Counted from the first letter of the stretch, positions 10,458 to 22,885 are shown. The stretch: 64,000 nucleotides of DNA from Amaurobius ferox (GCA_951213105.1 OX578146.1:57500569-57564568), one strand, 5' to 3'. The notes: a model not told the origin generated them from the letters alone. A program made the numbers and translations.

Positions 10458-10741
10458 TTCTTCTTCTTCGACCCCGACCATCCTACCAGAAAAGTATAAG
10501 GTATCTATTTGAATGGCCGGGAAGTGCCACAAAATATATACCGGAACCCACTGGTGGAAGCATCCGCAGGGGCAGTACCATCCTTCCCCTACTACCAACC
10601 TCTCGGAAGGACTTACGGACCCACATGCTTAACGTGATCGTACTTCGCGTGAACACGGCGGCAGTTTCGGCAGTGGTGGGAATCGAACCCGAGCCATCCG
10701 AGTGCAATTCCCGCACGCTAACCACTGGGCTGTCGCGCTCC
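10458..10741 (-). mobile_element. tRNA-derived SINE (family 1), tRNA-only form
   Basis: Reading the minus strand, a tRNA-like head has box A-like AGCCCAGTGGTTAGCG and box B GGTTCGATTCC. It is followed by the family body (CGCCGTGTTCACGCG, GTGGGTCCGTAAGTCCTTCC, GGCACTTCCCGGCC) and a (GAA)n tail. Flanks carry an imperfect 9-bp duplication, CGATTTT(A/T)C at 10449-10457 and 10742-10750, as expected for retroposition. This form has an intact B box and no 5S module. The head pairs with Pol III factors; mobilisation would need a LINE partner, not identified here. Confidence 0.85.
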
Positions 10742-10759
10742 CGATTTTTCATTTGAAAT

Positions 10760-11380
10760 CCGTAACGTGGAGTTACATGTTCTGTCGAAAACAGGCATAT
10801 TATATGCATTTTTATACATAATATGTTTCCTTGTTAAAAATGCTGGTGTGCCAAATGTTTCCTACGAACTAGTTTCCGCCTGCGTACTCCTGTCATGTAT
10901 GCAGTTTTGTGGCTACACTTTGTTTCTTTCACCAAATGTGCTAATTTTTCCGTTTGTTGCTTAACTTTTCTATATGAGTGTATATGTACAAGTACAATCT
11001 CTTGTTAACATAAATTGAATTAATTAAAGTTCATAAATTCTTTGTATTTTCTTGAGAGAAGCACACACATGCATATTTTTCAGTAATAGTGTATATTAAT
11101 ATGAAGATCAAATACAACTTTTGTTGAGGCAGCGTATTTGATCTTTAAGTTGATAGACAGTATTTTTGAACTGATGAAGAAGGCTTACAACACCCTTAAA
11201 ACAATGAAAACCACCTAATTTGCTTCTATGAAATATAAAAATTTGCAGTCCCACAAGCAGCAGTTACTTTCATTGTTAGTCAAGTTTTCCAGTTTTGTTG
11301 CCATAAAGAAAAGTGTTTTGCTATTAAACTATTTTCAAAGATTTTTTTTTAGTTTTTATTTTTACTTTCGATACATACAC
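10760..11380. other. Unassigned AT-rich stretch with one hairpin
   Basis: No gene recognised. It contains the perfect inverted repeat listed at 11104-11145. Confidence 0.4.
11104..11145. repeat. Perfect inverted repeat, 12-bp arms, 18-nt loop
   Basis: AAGATCAAATAC at 11104-11115 and GTATTTGATCTT at 11134-11145 are exact reverse complements. No T-run or gene context supports a terminator. Confidence 0.8.
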
Positions 11381-11383
11381 AGT

Positions 11384-12420
11384 ATAGGAAAAGTATTGTA
11401 CAGTGTCGAAAATCTAAATTTGATTTTTCATGAAGAGCACATATAATTAAATTTCATGAAGAGCACATATAATGTATTCCTGAAATCGAGTCGACCGTTT
11501 TAGAGGTGATGTGTGTATCTATGTTAGTATATGTGTGTTAGTGTGTGTAACCGTGAGTCTGTCTACGCGATATTTCAAGAACGAATCAAACGGTTCGAAA
11601 ACAAATTGGTACGATTATTACCAATAATAAATACTGAAACTCTTGATTTCTAAGGTGATTGAATATTCGGAAACCCTCCATACACTTTTCGAATGGCCGA
11701 CGCGGTGGCTGAACTGCCAAGGCAATCGTTTCCTAGCAATCGTTCGGCGGTCGGGTTGTGGGTTCGAGTCCCACCTTCAGGCATGGATGTTGTGTCGTTG
11801 GGCGGGATGTGTTTCTACCCCCACTGGTGCGCTGGGGCAACGTCATGTGACGGCTAAAAGATTCACGGTTCTGGCCGGTGTATAGGCCAATGTTGAAAAT
11901 CAATGGCCTGGCCATTAGAAAGAATAAAGAAAACTAAGAAAAAAATTCGAATAAAATTTTGTAAAAGTACTTTAAAAATTAGGAGCTACATTAATGTCAA
12001 ATAAATGATCATTTAAGTAATTTATCTTCTGAAAATGAATGGTACCAAATTTAGAAAGCTAGCATACAATTTCTTCAAATATAGCCACTTTTCAGTTCGA
12101 GGAATTTACATAAAATAAGAATAAATAGCAAGTACCCTTAAATAGGTTGACCTTGAAAAAATATTTCGCAAACTGCCGCTACTTAAACACTTTTCTTAAA
12201 TGTTGCCAAATTGACAAAAATCTTGTAGGAAATGTCCTCAAAATTAATGAATATTCATTATTTTCCAATGATTAAAATCATTAAATATGATGATGATATT
12301 TCATAGCGAATTCTAGCAATATATCTAATTGGCAAGTTAGATTTGGACAAATTGTAAATTAATGTGGTACTTTGAAATCGGTTTATATGTTTTCAGCCAG
12401 AAAAGCGTCAAATATTAGTA
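11384..12420 (+). repeat. Interspersed repeat family A, copy 1
   Basis: Shares order and sequence with 15690-16260 and 57465-58350: an 'aagtattg...gtcgaaaa' head, a GTGT-rich stretch, 'cgaacaaattggtac'-type sequence, 'ggaaaccctcc', then 'gagctacattaatgt', 'aatttatc...gaaaa', 'ttgccaaattgac'. It has no coding capacity and is interrupted by the SINE at 11695-11945. Class unknown. Confidence 0.65.
11695..11945 (+). mobile_element. tRNA-derived SINE, family 2 (tRNA-Ser/Leu-like head)
   Basis: The head has GCGGTGGCTGAACTGCC, AAGGCAATCG and a box B GGGTTCGAGTCCC. A body (GTTGGGCGGGATG, CAACGTCATGTGACGGCTAA) and an A-rich tail follow. The target duplication TTCGAAT lies at 11688-11694 and 11946-11952. 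The related repeat copy at 15793-15799 has a single TTCGAAT and no insert, giving an empty-site control inside this window. It is distinct in head and body from SINE family 1. Confidence 0.85.
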
Positions 12421-13790
12421 AACAATTCAGCGTTTAAAACTGTGCCATAAATCTTATGCATTTACCCGGGCAGAAATTTGCAAACTAAGTGATATTTCAA
12501 ATTTTCTCTGCATGTAGTGGTTCACCATATACTTGTAACAATGTAACACAAATATTAATAATTACACCATATAAATTTAAAGTTTAATCACGGATGTTTA
12601 CTTGACTGTCTATGAAGACTAAGTGCTAATACCAGGACTAACAAGTGCCAATACCAGGACTAACAAGTGCCAATACCAGGACTAACAAGTGCCAATACCA
12701 GGACGACTTAAATTACCAATTTTCGTAAATCGATAATTTGACAAGAAAATCGTAATTTGACAATTTCGATATAGTACTTTTTTCTTTTATCAGGTTATCA
12801 CTCAGGTGAAATGAAAATAGCAAAATTCAGTATCTAATATAAACTGAAATTTGAATCATGAAATTTCATTAGATAGTCGGTGAAGGTTTACAATTTATGC
12901 TGTAAACAACTTTGAATTATTCGGTATATAATTACTAAGTGCCAATTTGCAAGGACTTCCAAGTGTCAATTCCAGGACAGCTTAAATTGCCAATTTTTGT
13001 AAGTTTAGTATGAGAGAAAAATGCATTTTGATAATTTTCTCTTTCACCAAGTTATCACGCCAGAATTTCCTGGAGGTTCACTGGTGGATTGTTAAGTTCG
13101 TCTAACACAGATAGATTTCTATCTACATATTATGCTGCGTCCGCATTCGGAGCAGCTGTCTCGATTGAACTGTCTCATAACTGTTATAATGACGCTGATT
13201 GAACGAATTCTTTTTTTATACTTCATTTGTTATAGAATATTTATGGTGGATAAGGAAAATTTTAAATTTTAGACTCAAACTCTGATTTCTATGTGGTTTT
13301 CTGTTCATCACAGAAAGTTGTTACATATTTTCCCTCCAGGACGCCTTAAATTGCTAATATTGATTACTTGAATTTGATAAAAATGTATTTATTTTTTTAA
13401 TAAATATTTATAAACTCAAGCCATCTAGCTCACAATAAGATGAAGAGCAATGAATTTTGACATTTTTTAAAATACGATACTTTTCTCTTTATTCAGGTGG
13501 TCAACCCAAATTTCTTGACGATCAACAATGAACCGCTAAGATCGCCTTGCCCAAACCTTTTGTACAGTTGCAGGAAAAATGAATCACCCATCTGTTTAGT
13601 GCGCATTTCAGCGCCGAGCAAGTTCAAATGCACCATTTCATAAGAAATAACATCCTTTAAAAATAATTTTCTGCATATCTACATACGATTAATTTCAAAT
13701 TTTCCACTTTTTCTTTTATTATGAAGGCAAATGGTTTGATCTTTGAACATAATAACCGAATAAATTTTTGTTAATATCTAAGGATATAAA
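12421..13790. other. Non-coding stretch, partly repeat-like
   Basis: No gene signal. It contains the 22-bp tandem repeat at 12616-12705 and a diverged echo of it near 12935-12985 (aagtgccaat...ccaggac). Confidence 0.4.
12616..12705. repeat. 22-bp tandem repeat, about 4 copies
   Basis: Unit 'accaggactaacaagtgcca' plus 'at'. Copies start at 12631, 12653, 12675 and 12697 with exact 22-bp spacing. Confidence 0.93.
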
Positions 13791-15236
13791 TCTAGACGTA
13801 GCGGGAAAAACCACATAAGTCAAAAATTGCAAATTTTTTTTTATAACTTATTCTGTTGAAGAAATGCATGATCTATGCTGTAGGAAAAGCACGTACATCT
13901 ATCTGTTGGGCTTCTAAGATATCAAGAAAAAGGAGCACCATAAACAACCTACTAGATTTTGCTCCGAAGTCAGTGAGGAAAAACCACATAAGTTATAAAA
14001 AGTTATTTTTTTCTAATTTTCGGATAGATATCATTCGGGAAAAAACACATAAGTCAAGATAAGTTATTATTATCCGTTTCATTTGTGCAGATTTTATCGT
14101 GTAAAAACATGAGGGAAGAAATGTTATCATTCACTACAGTTTATGCAGCTTGCTGAAACTACATCACAATATATATTTTTTTTATTTCGTAAAATGTCGA
14201 GGCGCGCACGGCGTTCTCCCCCCCCCCTCCTTTCGATTCCTATTTCAGGTGCTTGTGAATTCATTCGCCCGGTAATTAATCATTGTTAGGCAGCTGTTTT
14301 ATTCATATAGTTCTGAAATAACACTTTATTTCAGCCATTGGTGTCTCAATTTTAGAATAATATGTTTTCACGGGGACAACTAATGGTGAAATTAGCCATC
14401 CACAAGAGTAAGCATATTTCAGGTATGTTGTATTTTATTAAATATCTCTCTTAAGATGTAACCAGAATAGAAACTAGAGTTTTGAGAACAAAGCTCTTAT
14501 ATGCAAATTAATGCATAAAAATAAAAATGTTTCTATGCTGTCAGCACTGTAGCCAGAGATGAATCTCTGTAAAAGAATAAGGGGCGGCAGAACAAATGTT
14601 TAATAGTAAAACGTTTTGAATTATGTTAGATAACATAAATAAAAGTACCCTACTCCCACGCTGTGGCACGATGTTGGTCTCTATAGTTTATAAAGTATAA
14701 TTAATACTTTATAAACTATAGAGAATATTTACTTTAATATATACAAAATATTTAATTTTATATAAATATTTAATTATACAAAATATTTACTTTAATTAGT
14801 CCTAAGAAAACATTAAAAAATAATAACAGTTTGGAATTAGAATGCACAAATTAATGCTGCATTATAATCGATGTTTTAATAAACAATTACTTATGTCTGT
14901 ATTTGTAAACACATCATAATTGTGTTTAAAGAATAAATACTGAAGTCAGGAATAGTAACTTATGTCTGCATGAGTCAACATATTTGGCACAAACTTGCTT
15001 CGGGAATAACCACGTAAGTCAGTATTTACCTAAAAATTCATTTTCTGAAATTACAATACAATGCATGCTTATTTAGCATATAAATGTATAATGAATACCA
15101 TAAACATTAAATGTGTATTTTGAAAATCAAAACCAAAACCTTAAAAAAAACGATGTCTTGAAAATATCATTATTTTCATTCGTTAATATCTCAACTTGTT
15201 TGTTTTTTGACTTAAGTGGTTTTCCCCCCAGCTCTA
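13791..15236. mobile_element. Candidate DNA transposon with terminal and subterminal repeats
   Basis: The left end has TCTAGACGTAGC then GGGAAAAACCACATAAGTCA. The right end, reversed, reads TCTAGAGCTGG then GGGGAAAACCACTTAAGTCA, giving imperfect inverted repeats of about 37 bp. Further copies of the core 'gggaaaaaccacataagtc' lie in direct orientation at about 13977, 14037 and 15001, as often seen for transposase-binding subterminal repeats. No transposase is readable, so it is non-autonomous. I see no clean target duplication. The superfamily is unknown. Confidence 0.55.
14678..14724. repeat. Perfect palindrome, 21-bp arms, 5-nt loop
   Basis: Arms at 14678-14698 and 14704-14724 are exact reverse complements (outer bases TCTCTATAG, inner AAAGTAT), with spacer AATTA. 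It lies within the subterminal-repeat element. Confidence 0.92.
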
Positions 15237-15689
15237 GAAATATTTTCTGAAAAACTACTATTGCTATCTGTCAAATATGTGGTTCTCTATCAAATACCTC
15301 TTAAAATTAAGTGTCCACACAAGCGAATGGCATTGGTGGAATGGTTTAACTTAGTATAACACTGGCAACTAAAATAAATGTTATTCTCCAGAATTTTGCG
15401 AACTTCTATCGGGATAAATTGTTATATTCCACGGGTGTCTTCATATATGCAGAAGATTATGCTCTGATGACCCGAAACGCAGTACCCATTTTCACATTTA
15501 TAAGATCCGATGATTGGGACATTCTCAAAGATTGGGATATGACTGCCTTCCTCTGTTACTTTAGACGCCCGTATCATTTAGGAATATAACAAGTTTCTTT
15601 TAAATAAACTTCATTTCCGATAAACGACTGAGTTAGGATTTTATTGCCGAAAATCCCAATGGATCGGTTCCTTAGTTCAGCATAACCAA
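15237..15689. other. Unassigned gap
   Basis: No gene or known repeat recognised between the subterminal-repeat element and family A copy 2. Confidence 0.4.
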
Positions 15690-16260
15690 ATGAAACCATA
15701 AATACTTGGTAAGATAATTATCAACAATAAATACCTGAATCCTATTGATTTTTAAGGCGACAGAATATCCGGAAACCCTCCCCCATGCAATTTTCGAATT
15801 AATTTTTGACATCCTTAGAAAATTATGAGCTACATTGATGTTACATAAATGATCATTTTTTATGTAATTTATCATTAGAAAATGATTGGTACGAAGTCTA
15901 AAAATCTAGCATGAAAATTTCTCCAAATACAGCATGTTTTCTGTTCGATAAATTTACATAAAATTAGAATAAGTAGCAAATACCCTCACATTAGTTGACC
16001 TTGGAAAAATATTTCGCAAACTGTCGTAATTTGGCGATTTTTTTAATGTTGCCAAATTGACGAAAATGTCGTTAAACTGGGAAAAATATTCAACAAAATG
16101 ATCCCAAAAGTAATAAATATTCACTATTTTCTAATGATTAAAATCGTTAAATATATTGACGATATTTATTAGCAAATTCTAACAATATTTCTAATTGGTA
16201 ATTTAGATTTACGTGAAATATAAATTAATTTGGTACTTTTTAAATCGTTTATATAGTATA
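15690..16260 (+). repeat. Interspersed repeat family A, copy 2
   Basis: Aligns collinearly with 11610-12400, including the unoccupied SINE target at 15793-15799. It ends against the Helitron terminus at 16261. Confidence 0.65.
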
Positions 16261-18194
16261 CTAGCAGCACACCCGTTCTTCGTACGGAGTATATAATATA
16301 AAGAAACTTGAAATTCATAATCATGCCCAAATTCTTATAGTATACTAAATGACATGTTTAATCAAAATATTCTGTTAAAATATTTAATATAATGCTCCTA
16401 AAAAGAAGTTTAAGAATCTCTGTTCTCGCTATATAAAATTATCTTCATGGACATATCTGAAGAATAAAACATCTTGGACCCCTTATGTAAGCAAATATAA
16501 AAAAAAATATGGAATTGAATCAATATATGCAAAATAAAAGCGTTAAAATTGTATGGGACCCGTACTAATTATATACGCGAATATTTGAAAATATAACCTG
16601 TATTAGTAGATTACATGTATAAATTGAAAATACCAATAAACCCGTAATCTTTAAATCTGAAGACAGTCATTTATTCCAATATATGTCAAAATTAAAGTGC
16701 TAAAATTATATGGGAAGATATACACGTACTACTTATAATGTCCGATTATTAGAAGACGATTACCCGTTTTGCAATATGAGTCACAAATGTTTTTTGGTAA
16801 AATACAACAGACGACGTAATAAATTGAATATATAATTAATCCCCATAATCTTCATACCAGAAGACTGTACTTGATTCCAATATATATGCCAATATACCTG
16901 TACTACTTATATTCTCGTAGGTTAGAAGATATACCCGTGCATTCCTAGAAGATTACTCGTACAACGTACAATATGCGTGTGTCAGCAATTTTTGCCGCAA
17001 TAAAACAATGGCGTAATAACTTAAAAATATCAATAATCCCTGAATCAATAATTCCGGAAAATATCAATAATAATAATGTTTAAACCTGAAGAGTATAATT
17101 GATATTATCCAGTCCAAAATGAAATGGCAATGAAATTTATTTTATATACATATCTTCATTATTCAAATCGGAAAGGATTTAATAAAAATCGTCTGCCGCA
17201 TAAACACATTGGATTTAAATCCGTTGCTAAGCGACATGATATCATTTGCTTCAAATAAATTGGTAGAAAAAATATCGTCTAAATAGTTATATTTCTATGG
17301 AACATTTGGCGACAGTTTCGTCAAATTAGCGACATTTTAAAAAATCGCCAAATTTATCGCCAAATGGGACTGTAGAACTGACAGTTCCACTTTGCGACAA
17401 ATTGACGAAATATCATCACAATACTATCCCCTAACAAAAAACAATTAATATCATTTATGTAGCGCAATTTTATCAATTTCAAGATATTTTTATAGATTTG
17501 AAAACATTTTTATCAATTTGGTGACATTTTAAAAATTCGCTAAATGTATTACTAAGTAGGATGGTTGGTCTGACAGATAAATGCTAACCAAACATCATTT
17601 CAGTACTCTCTTTTAACAAAACAAAAAAAAATTTCATTGATATGTAGAAGACCCAAGCCACACGACCAACCCGAAGGTTTATGGCAGCTGTTTGTGTGTC
17701 GTTTATATCAATTTGGCGACATTTCCGTCAATTTGGCAAAGTTTAAGAAAAGTTGTCAAATTAGCGATATCCCTCCAAATTCGTAGCTTTGAATTTGCAG
17801 ATCTGAATGAAACATTCTTATCCCGTTTCAATATACTAAATGAAAACACTACAATTGTATTAGAATATATACCCGCTCTACTCTTTTTCTGTTTCAACAA
17901 TCGGCTATATGAATTTATTGGCTAAACACAATTTATGAGTTTAGTAGCTAAATGCGATATAAGCTTGAAAACTCTTTGCCAAAATAAATGAAATTGATGT
18001 ACGCAGTCAGCAATTAATATAATTAAAAGAAAAATCAAACCGTCCATTCATAAGATATACTTTTATATCCATTTATCCATTTATTTGTTATTTAAATCGA
18101 AAAAAAATAATAAAAACATTAACAAACACATTTAATTTAATTGCGATGCCAAACCACATGATATATCCTCCTAAAATGTTAAAATTTATTAACC
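16261..18194 (-). mobile_element. Helitron family C, copy lacking its 5' part
   Basis: On the minus strand the 3' end reads TCCGTACGAAGAACGGGT, GTGCTG, CTAG then T. The CCGT/ACGG stem followed by CTRR and a T is the Helitron 3' signature. There is no Rep/helicase ORF, so it is non-autonomous. The 5' (GTCT)n segment seen in other copies is absent. It abuts the next copy head to tail. Confidence 0.65.
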
Positions 18195-19593
18195 ACTAAC
18201 AGCACACCCGTTATTCGTACGGAGTGTATAATTTAAAGAAACTTAAAGTTCGCAATCATGTGCAAATTCTGTTAAAATATTAAATTTATTGCTCCTAAAG
18301 AGAAGTTTAAGAATATATGTTCTCACTATGCAAAATTATCTTCACAATCAGATCTGAAGAATAAAACATCCTGCCCCCTTTTGTAAGCAAATTTACAGAA
18401 GAAAAAATAGGAATTGAATGAATATATGCAACCCCGTACTAATTATATTGTCGCAGATCAGAAAATATGCCAATGTGTTAGTAGAAGATTACCCGTATTA
18501 CAATATGCGTCACAAAAATATTTGTCAAAATAAAAGAGATGACGTAATAAATTGAAAACATCAATAATATCCGTATTCTTCATACCAGAAGGTCGTAATT
18601 GATTCCAATATATGCCAATATATATCAAAACATATGTCAATATACCTGTACTACTTATATTGTCGTAGATTAAAAGATATACACGTGTATTTGTAGAAGA
18701 TTCGTACAACATACAATATATGAGTTTAAACAATTTTTGTCATAATAAAATAATTGCATAATAACTTGAAAATATCAATAATCCTTGAATCAATAATCCC
18801 CGAATATATAAATAATAATAATTTTTAAACCTGAAGACCGTAATTGATATTATCCAGTCAAAAATGCTATAAGAAAAATCAAATCGTTCTTTTCTAAAAT
18901 ATATTTTTATATCCATTTATTTATTATTCAAATCGAAAAAATAATTATTAAAATTAACAGACAGATTTAATTTAATTGCGTTTCTGAGTAACATGATATA
19001 AGATAGAATCTTATAACATGTTAAATATGTCATGTCTTATAACATAAACTGCGAAATTAAATAACGATTTTGATTTCTCTATACTTCTCATTGTTCCGTA
19101 AAAGCTTGTTTTAAATAAACCATGAACCATGGAGATAGATTTCCCCTTTAAATCATGTTTCAAACAATTCATGTTTTCAGAAAGTGACTAATTAACGCAA
19201 AAAATCTCCCATCAAACTCAGAGATTAAATTTTAATTCACTTTCAAACGATTTTCAAGCTTTTCGTTTGGATAAACCACGGAGTTAGGGAGTAGAACTCC
19301 TAGGAAAAAGTTCCGTTTTTCATTAATATCTCGACAACCCCAGGTCTTAGAAACTCGAAACTTGGACAAAATTTATGGGGGGGTATTTCAAGGCTATTCA
19401 CCAAATTTCATTAAATTCGGTTCAGCCGTTTTTCCGTGACGATGGGACAAACGAAAATTTCGTTTTTTACTTATATCTCGAGAACCGCTGGTCGTAGAAA
19501 CTCAAAACACGGATATAATTTTAAGTGGGGCTATTTCTGGGCGACCCACAAAATTTCATCAAATTCGGTTCAGCCGTTCTCCCGTGATGGTGT

Positions 19594-19635
<42 letters not shown>

Positions 19636-19663
19636 TTTTCATTTTTATTTATATAGATATACA
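18195..19663 (-). mobile_element. Helitron family C, near-complete copy
   Basis: The minus-strand 3' end near 18195 is CCGTACGAATAACGGGTGTG, CTG then TTAG (CTRR variant). The 5' side carries (GTCT)n at 19598-19634 and the 'cgggagaacggctgaaccga' segment shared with the copies at 42.7-49 kb. About 1.47 kb, non-coding. Confidence 0.7.
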
Positions 19664-19882
19664 CTGCTGGCCATTAAATTTGCTACACCATGAAGGTGGC
19701 ATGCAAAAAATGTCAAATTTGCATGAAAGGTATTACATGCTGGGATATGGAATCATTAGCATTGCAGCGCATGCGCACTAAGCAGCTATGAGTAACGCCA
19801 TCAACATTCTGTATAAAAGAACAGCGGGTTTCTCATTTGGAAATCGCATTTCAACGTTGGTTGATTGCGTGAAGGTGTTATG

Positions 19883-20885
19883 TCTCGTGTAAGAAGAATA
19901 AACTCCTACCAGCACATGCTGAAATTCAGTCGTGGCATATCGGAACTGCGGTTTATCGTTCCGCGACATTGCTGCTCGCGTTGAGTGAGATCCCGTGACT
20001 GTCAGGCGAATATGGAATCGATGGGTCCAGGAGGGCCATACTGAACGCCATGCAGGATCTCAGCGGTCAGGGTCATTAAAGCCCGAGAGGGCAGACATGT
20101 TGTCCTCTCGGCCTTGCGGAATCCGACAGCCACGTCACTTACCCTGAGTTAGGAACTTGATTCGTTTGCAGGACGATAAGTGTCCTCACGGACAGTGCGC
20201 CTACGTCTATAGCACCACGGACTGGCAGGCCGACAACCATTATTGCGGCTTCACTTGACACTGTAGCAGAGACAGGCGCGCTTACACAGGTGCGACGAAA
20301 GACGACACTGGACACATGAGTGACACCACGTCGTCTTTTCACAGCATCGTGACGGACGTATCCGTGTGTGGAGGCACCGCGGAGAACGAACGTTACCAGC
20401 TTGCATTGGTCATCGTCATACGGGGCCAGCACCTGAAGTGATGGTATGGGGTGCCACTGGGTACACATCACCGTCATCTCTTGTTCGCATAGCCGGTAAT
20501 GTGCACAGCCGCCGTTACATTTCTAACGTGTTATGACCCGTAGCTGTTCCCTATGTTCGAGGTCTGCGTGACGCCATCTTTCAACAAGATAATGCACGAC
20601 CGCATGTTGGCCGTGCTGTCCTGACCTTCCTCGATACAGAGGGTGTTCGACTGTTGTCCTGGCCAGCACGTTTTCCAGATATGTCACCCATTGAGAACAT
20701 CATTGGTTGCCGAGAGACTGGCACGCCACCACTCGCCAGCCCTTACGATTGATGAATGATGCATAAAGTTGAAGCCGCATGGAATGACGTACCCGTATCG
20801 GTCATCCAAACTCAATTCAATTCGATGCCAGCCAGATTACAGCCGTTGCTGCTGCCAGAGGTGGCAGCTCTGTGTACTGAATTCT
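19883..20885 (+). pseudogene. Tc1-like transposase, broken
   Basis: Plus-strand pieces: an N-terminal DNA-binding region with frameshifts (about 19883-20110), DGRIRVWRHRGERTLPACI, then GPAPEVMVWGATGY, then QQDNARPHVGRAVLTFLDT, then LSWPARFPDMSPIENI. These correspond to the DDE catalytic domain of spider Tc1-like transposases; the DNARPH aspartate and the SPIEN glutamate region are present. An in-frame TGA sits between SNVL and PVAVPY (about 20535), and further shifts break the N terminus. Non-functional. Confidence 0.85.
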
Positions 20886-20948
20886 GCATGTTGTGTACCC
20901 CAAATCATCTGCAAATTTAATCATGTCTTCCTCCCATTATACTGTATA

Positions 20949-22381
20949 TCTTAAATAATAAAAGGCAATGTCTGTATCTCTGTGTGTCTGCCTTATACAC
21001 TATAGGCTCAGCGACCGCGAGTCGCAGAGCTACGAAATTTGCCAATCGGAGACCAGTGGGGTGAGAAGGTGACACGTGAAAACCGATTTTTAAAATGTGA
21101 ATTATTTTTTTGTTATTTATAGTTTTATGCGATTTCGACCGTTTTTTCTCCACCATCTAGACGTCATAGAAAAACACAAATCACACGACCCGGAAAAAGC
21201 AAACAATTGCGAGTAAAAATAGATCAATTTCAAATCTCGGAGATAAATTCTAATATTTTTTAAAGATTTTAAAACAAAAGTCACTTTCGATTAAAAAAAA
21301 CGAACTTTCGTTTTTAAATCCTCGCGTTGGGAAAAGTACCGACAATTTCAACTAATAATTTACATTTTTAGAAAGCTGAAAATTCAGGATTTCTTACAAG
21401 CCCAATCTGATGAAGAAATAATAAAAAGTATCTGCAGGATCCGGATTTTAAAGAAGTAATGATTTTAAATTTCTCGGCAAAACGGAGAAAGCAGTTCCGT
21501 TTTTTCATCCACATGCGCGCGCAGACGCATGGCGTTTCTACAGGGACGTTTTTTGGCCTAGGGACAATTAAAAACGGAATCACTGTTTGGTGGTATCTGG
21601 CTGATATATTTGGGCCATGCTCTTGAAACCCATGCGAATATCCTGATGAGGATATTCGCATGGGTATTAAATTATATTTGCAAATGTCATCAGTGATTGC
21701 TTTTTATACGGTTTTTGGCCTAGGGACAATTAAAAACCGAATAAGTGTTTGCTTTTTATAAGGTTTTTGGCTCATTATGATGGATTGAATTGTGGGGATG
21801 TATTGTTTACATCGGGTGGTGGTTGGGACCAAAATGAAAAAACTTAAACACTGAACAAATAAATACAGAAATAAAAATAAAGTTATGGAGATTGCCGTGG
21901 TGCATTTATGCATCGAGTGGTGATGGGGACAATCGGTAAAAAAAAATTTTTTTTTTCGCTGAGCAGCATCGTCTCAAAAATACTTTCATGTCATTTACGA
22001 TGCAATACTAAAAATGCAGACAAAATGATGCAATTTTATTTATGTAAAACAAAAAATAGAGGAGCATACCTCTATAAAAAACATAGGAACAGCTAATCCC
22101 GGCTTTGAGTACACGTCAAGGGGATCCCTTTCCTAGGGTTACAGGTACAGAAATCCTCAGAATCTCACAGCTCACAAACATTAGAATAAATTCACTTTAC
22201 GAATCAATTTTCAAGAACCCCCACCCACTAGAACATTATTTTTCATCTTAAAATTCCATTATTAGTTTTAACGTCATTAAACTGAAACAAACAATAACTC
22301 CACGGGGTTATGGCGCCAGCGAGTTTGCCACGGTCAGAATTTTCAAGGGTAGCGAACAGGTGGGTCGCCGAAAGCGGCTAG
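20949..22381 (+). mobile_element. Non-autonomous Helitron (family D) nested in Tc1-like element
   Basis: It starts TC (20949-20950) after an A and ends CTAG (22378-22381) before a T. Just upstream of the end is the GC-rich hairpin segment TCGCCGAAAGCGGC. Removing it restores the Tc1 sequence between 20948 and 22382. About 1.43 kb, with no Rep or helicase. The head has the 'aaaggcaatgtctgtatctc' segment typical of dispersed arthropod elements. Confidence 0.75.
21628..21665. repeat. Perfect palindrome, 16-bp arms, 6-nt loop
   Basis: ACCCATGCGAATATCC, then TGATGA, then GGATATTCGCATGGGT. It is internal to the family D Helitron. Confidence 0.95.
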
Positions 22382-22448
22382 TGTACAATAAATAAGATTC
22401 CGCTATTTGCTTTCCTTCCTGGTGTAGCAATTTTAATGCCCAACAGTG

Positions 22449-22849
22449 TATTTGCAGTACTGTTATTTATATGTCACGATTGGCAACAGTTGATCTCCAC
22501 TTTTATCACCAGCGAATGGCAACAGTAGTCTCGTTATTTATTGCCTTAAAATACGACATGTACAGCACTTTATCAGGTAAAATATCTTTGACTCCTACTT
22601 TAATTCTCAATATTTAAGCTTGTAGGCCCAGTAGACGGAATTAATAGATATTATCTATCTCCCTCTTCAGAAACAAGCTTAAATAGGCACTAGGCCTTGA
22701 AGAATAATCAGTTCAAAATGAATTCGTTTTTAATCCTAGCGCTTTTCCACGTGTTTGGATTTAATGCTTGTTCATTTTCTGTTTTCCAATTTTGAAATCT
22801 CACCATTGATATTTGTAGATTATATATGACTTGATGACTCGATATAGGC

Positions 22850-22885
<36 letters not shown>

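Larger units (their letters stand above)
19672..22448 (+). mobile_element. Tc1-like transposon, split by a Helitron
   Basis: Left TIR CACTGCTGGCCATTAAATTT and right TIR (reversed) CACTGTTGGGCATTAAAATT, each continuing with GCTACACC, both flanked by TA. Without the nested element the transposon is about 1.34 kb, a normal Tc1 size. Confidence 0.88.

Noticed and set aside
11695..11790. tRNA-Ser/Leu gene
   Set aside because: Continues into a SINE body with A-rich tail and target duplication; the stems are degraded.
20139..20477. 112-codon minus-strand frame
   Set aside because: Antisense of the Tc1-like transposase remnant.
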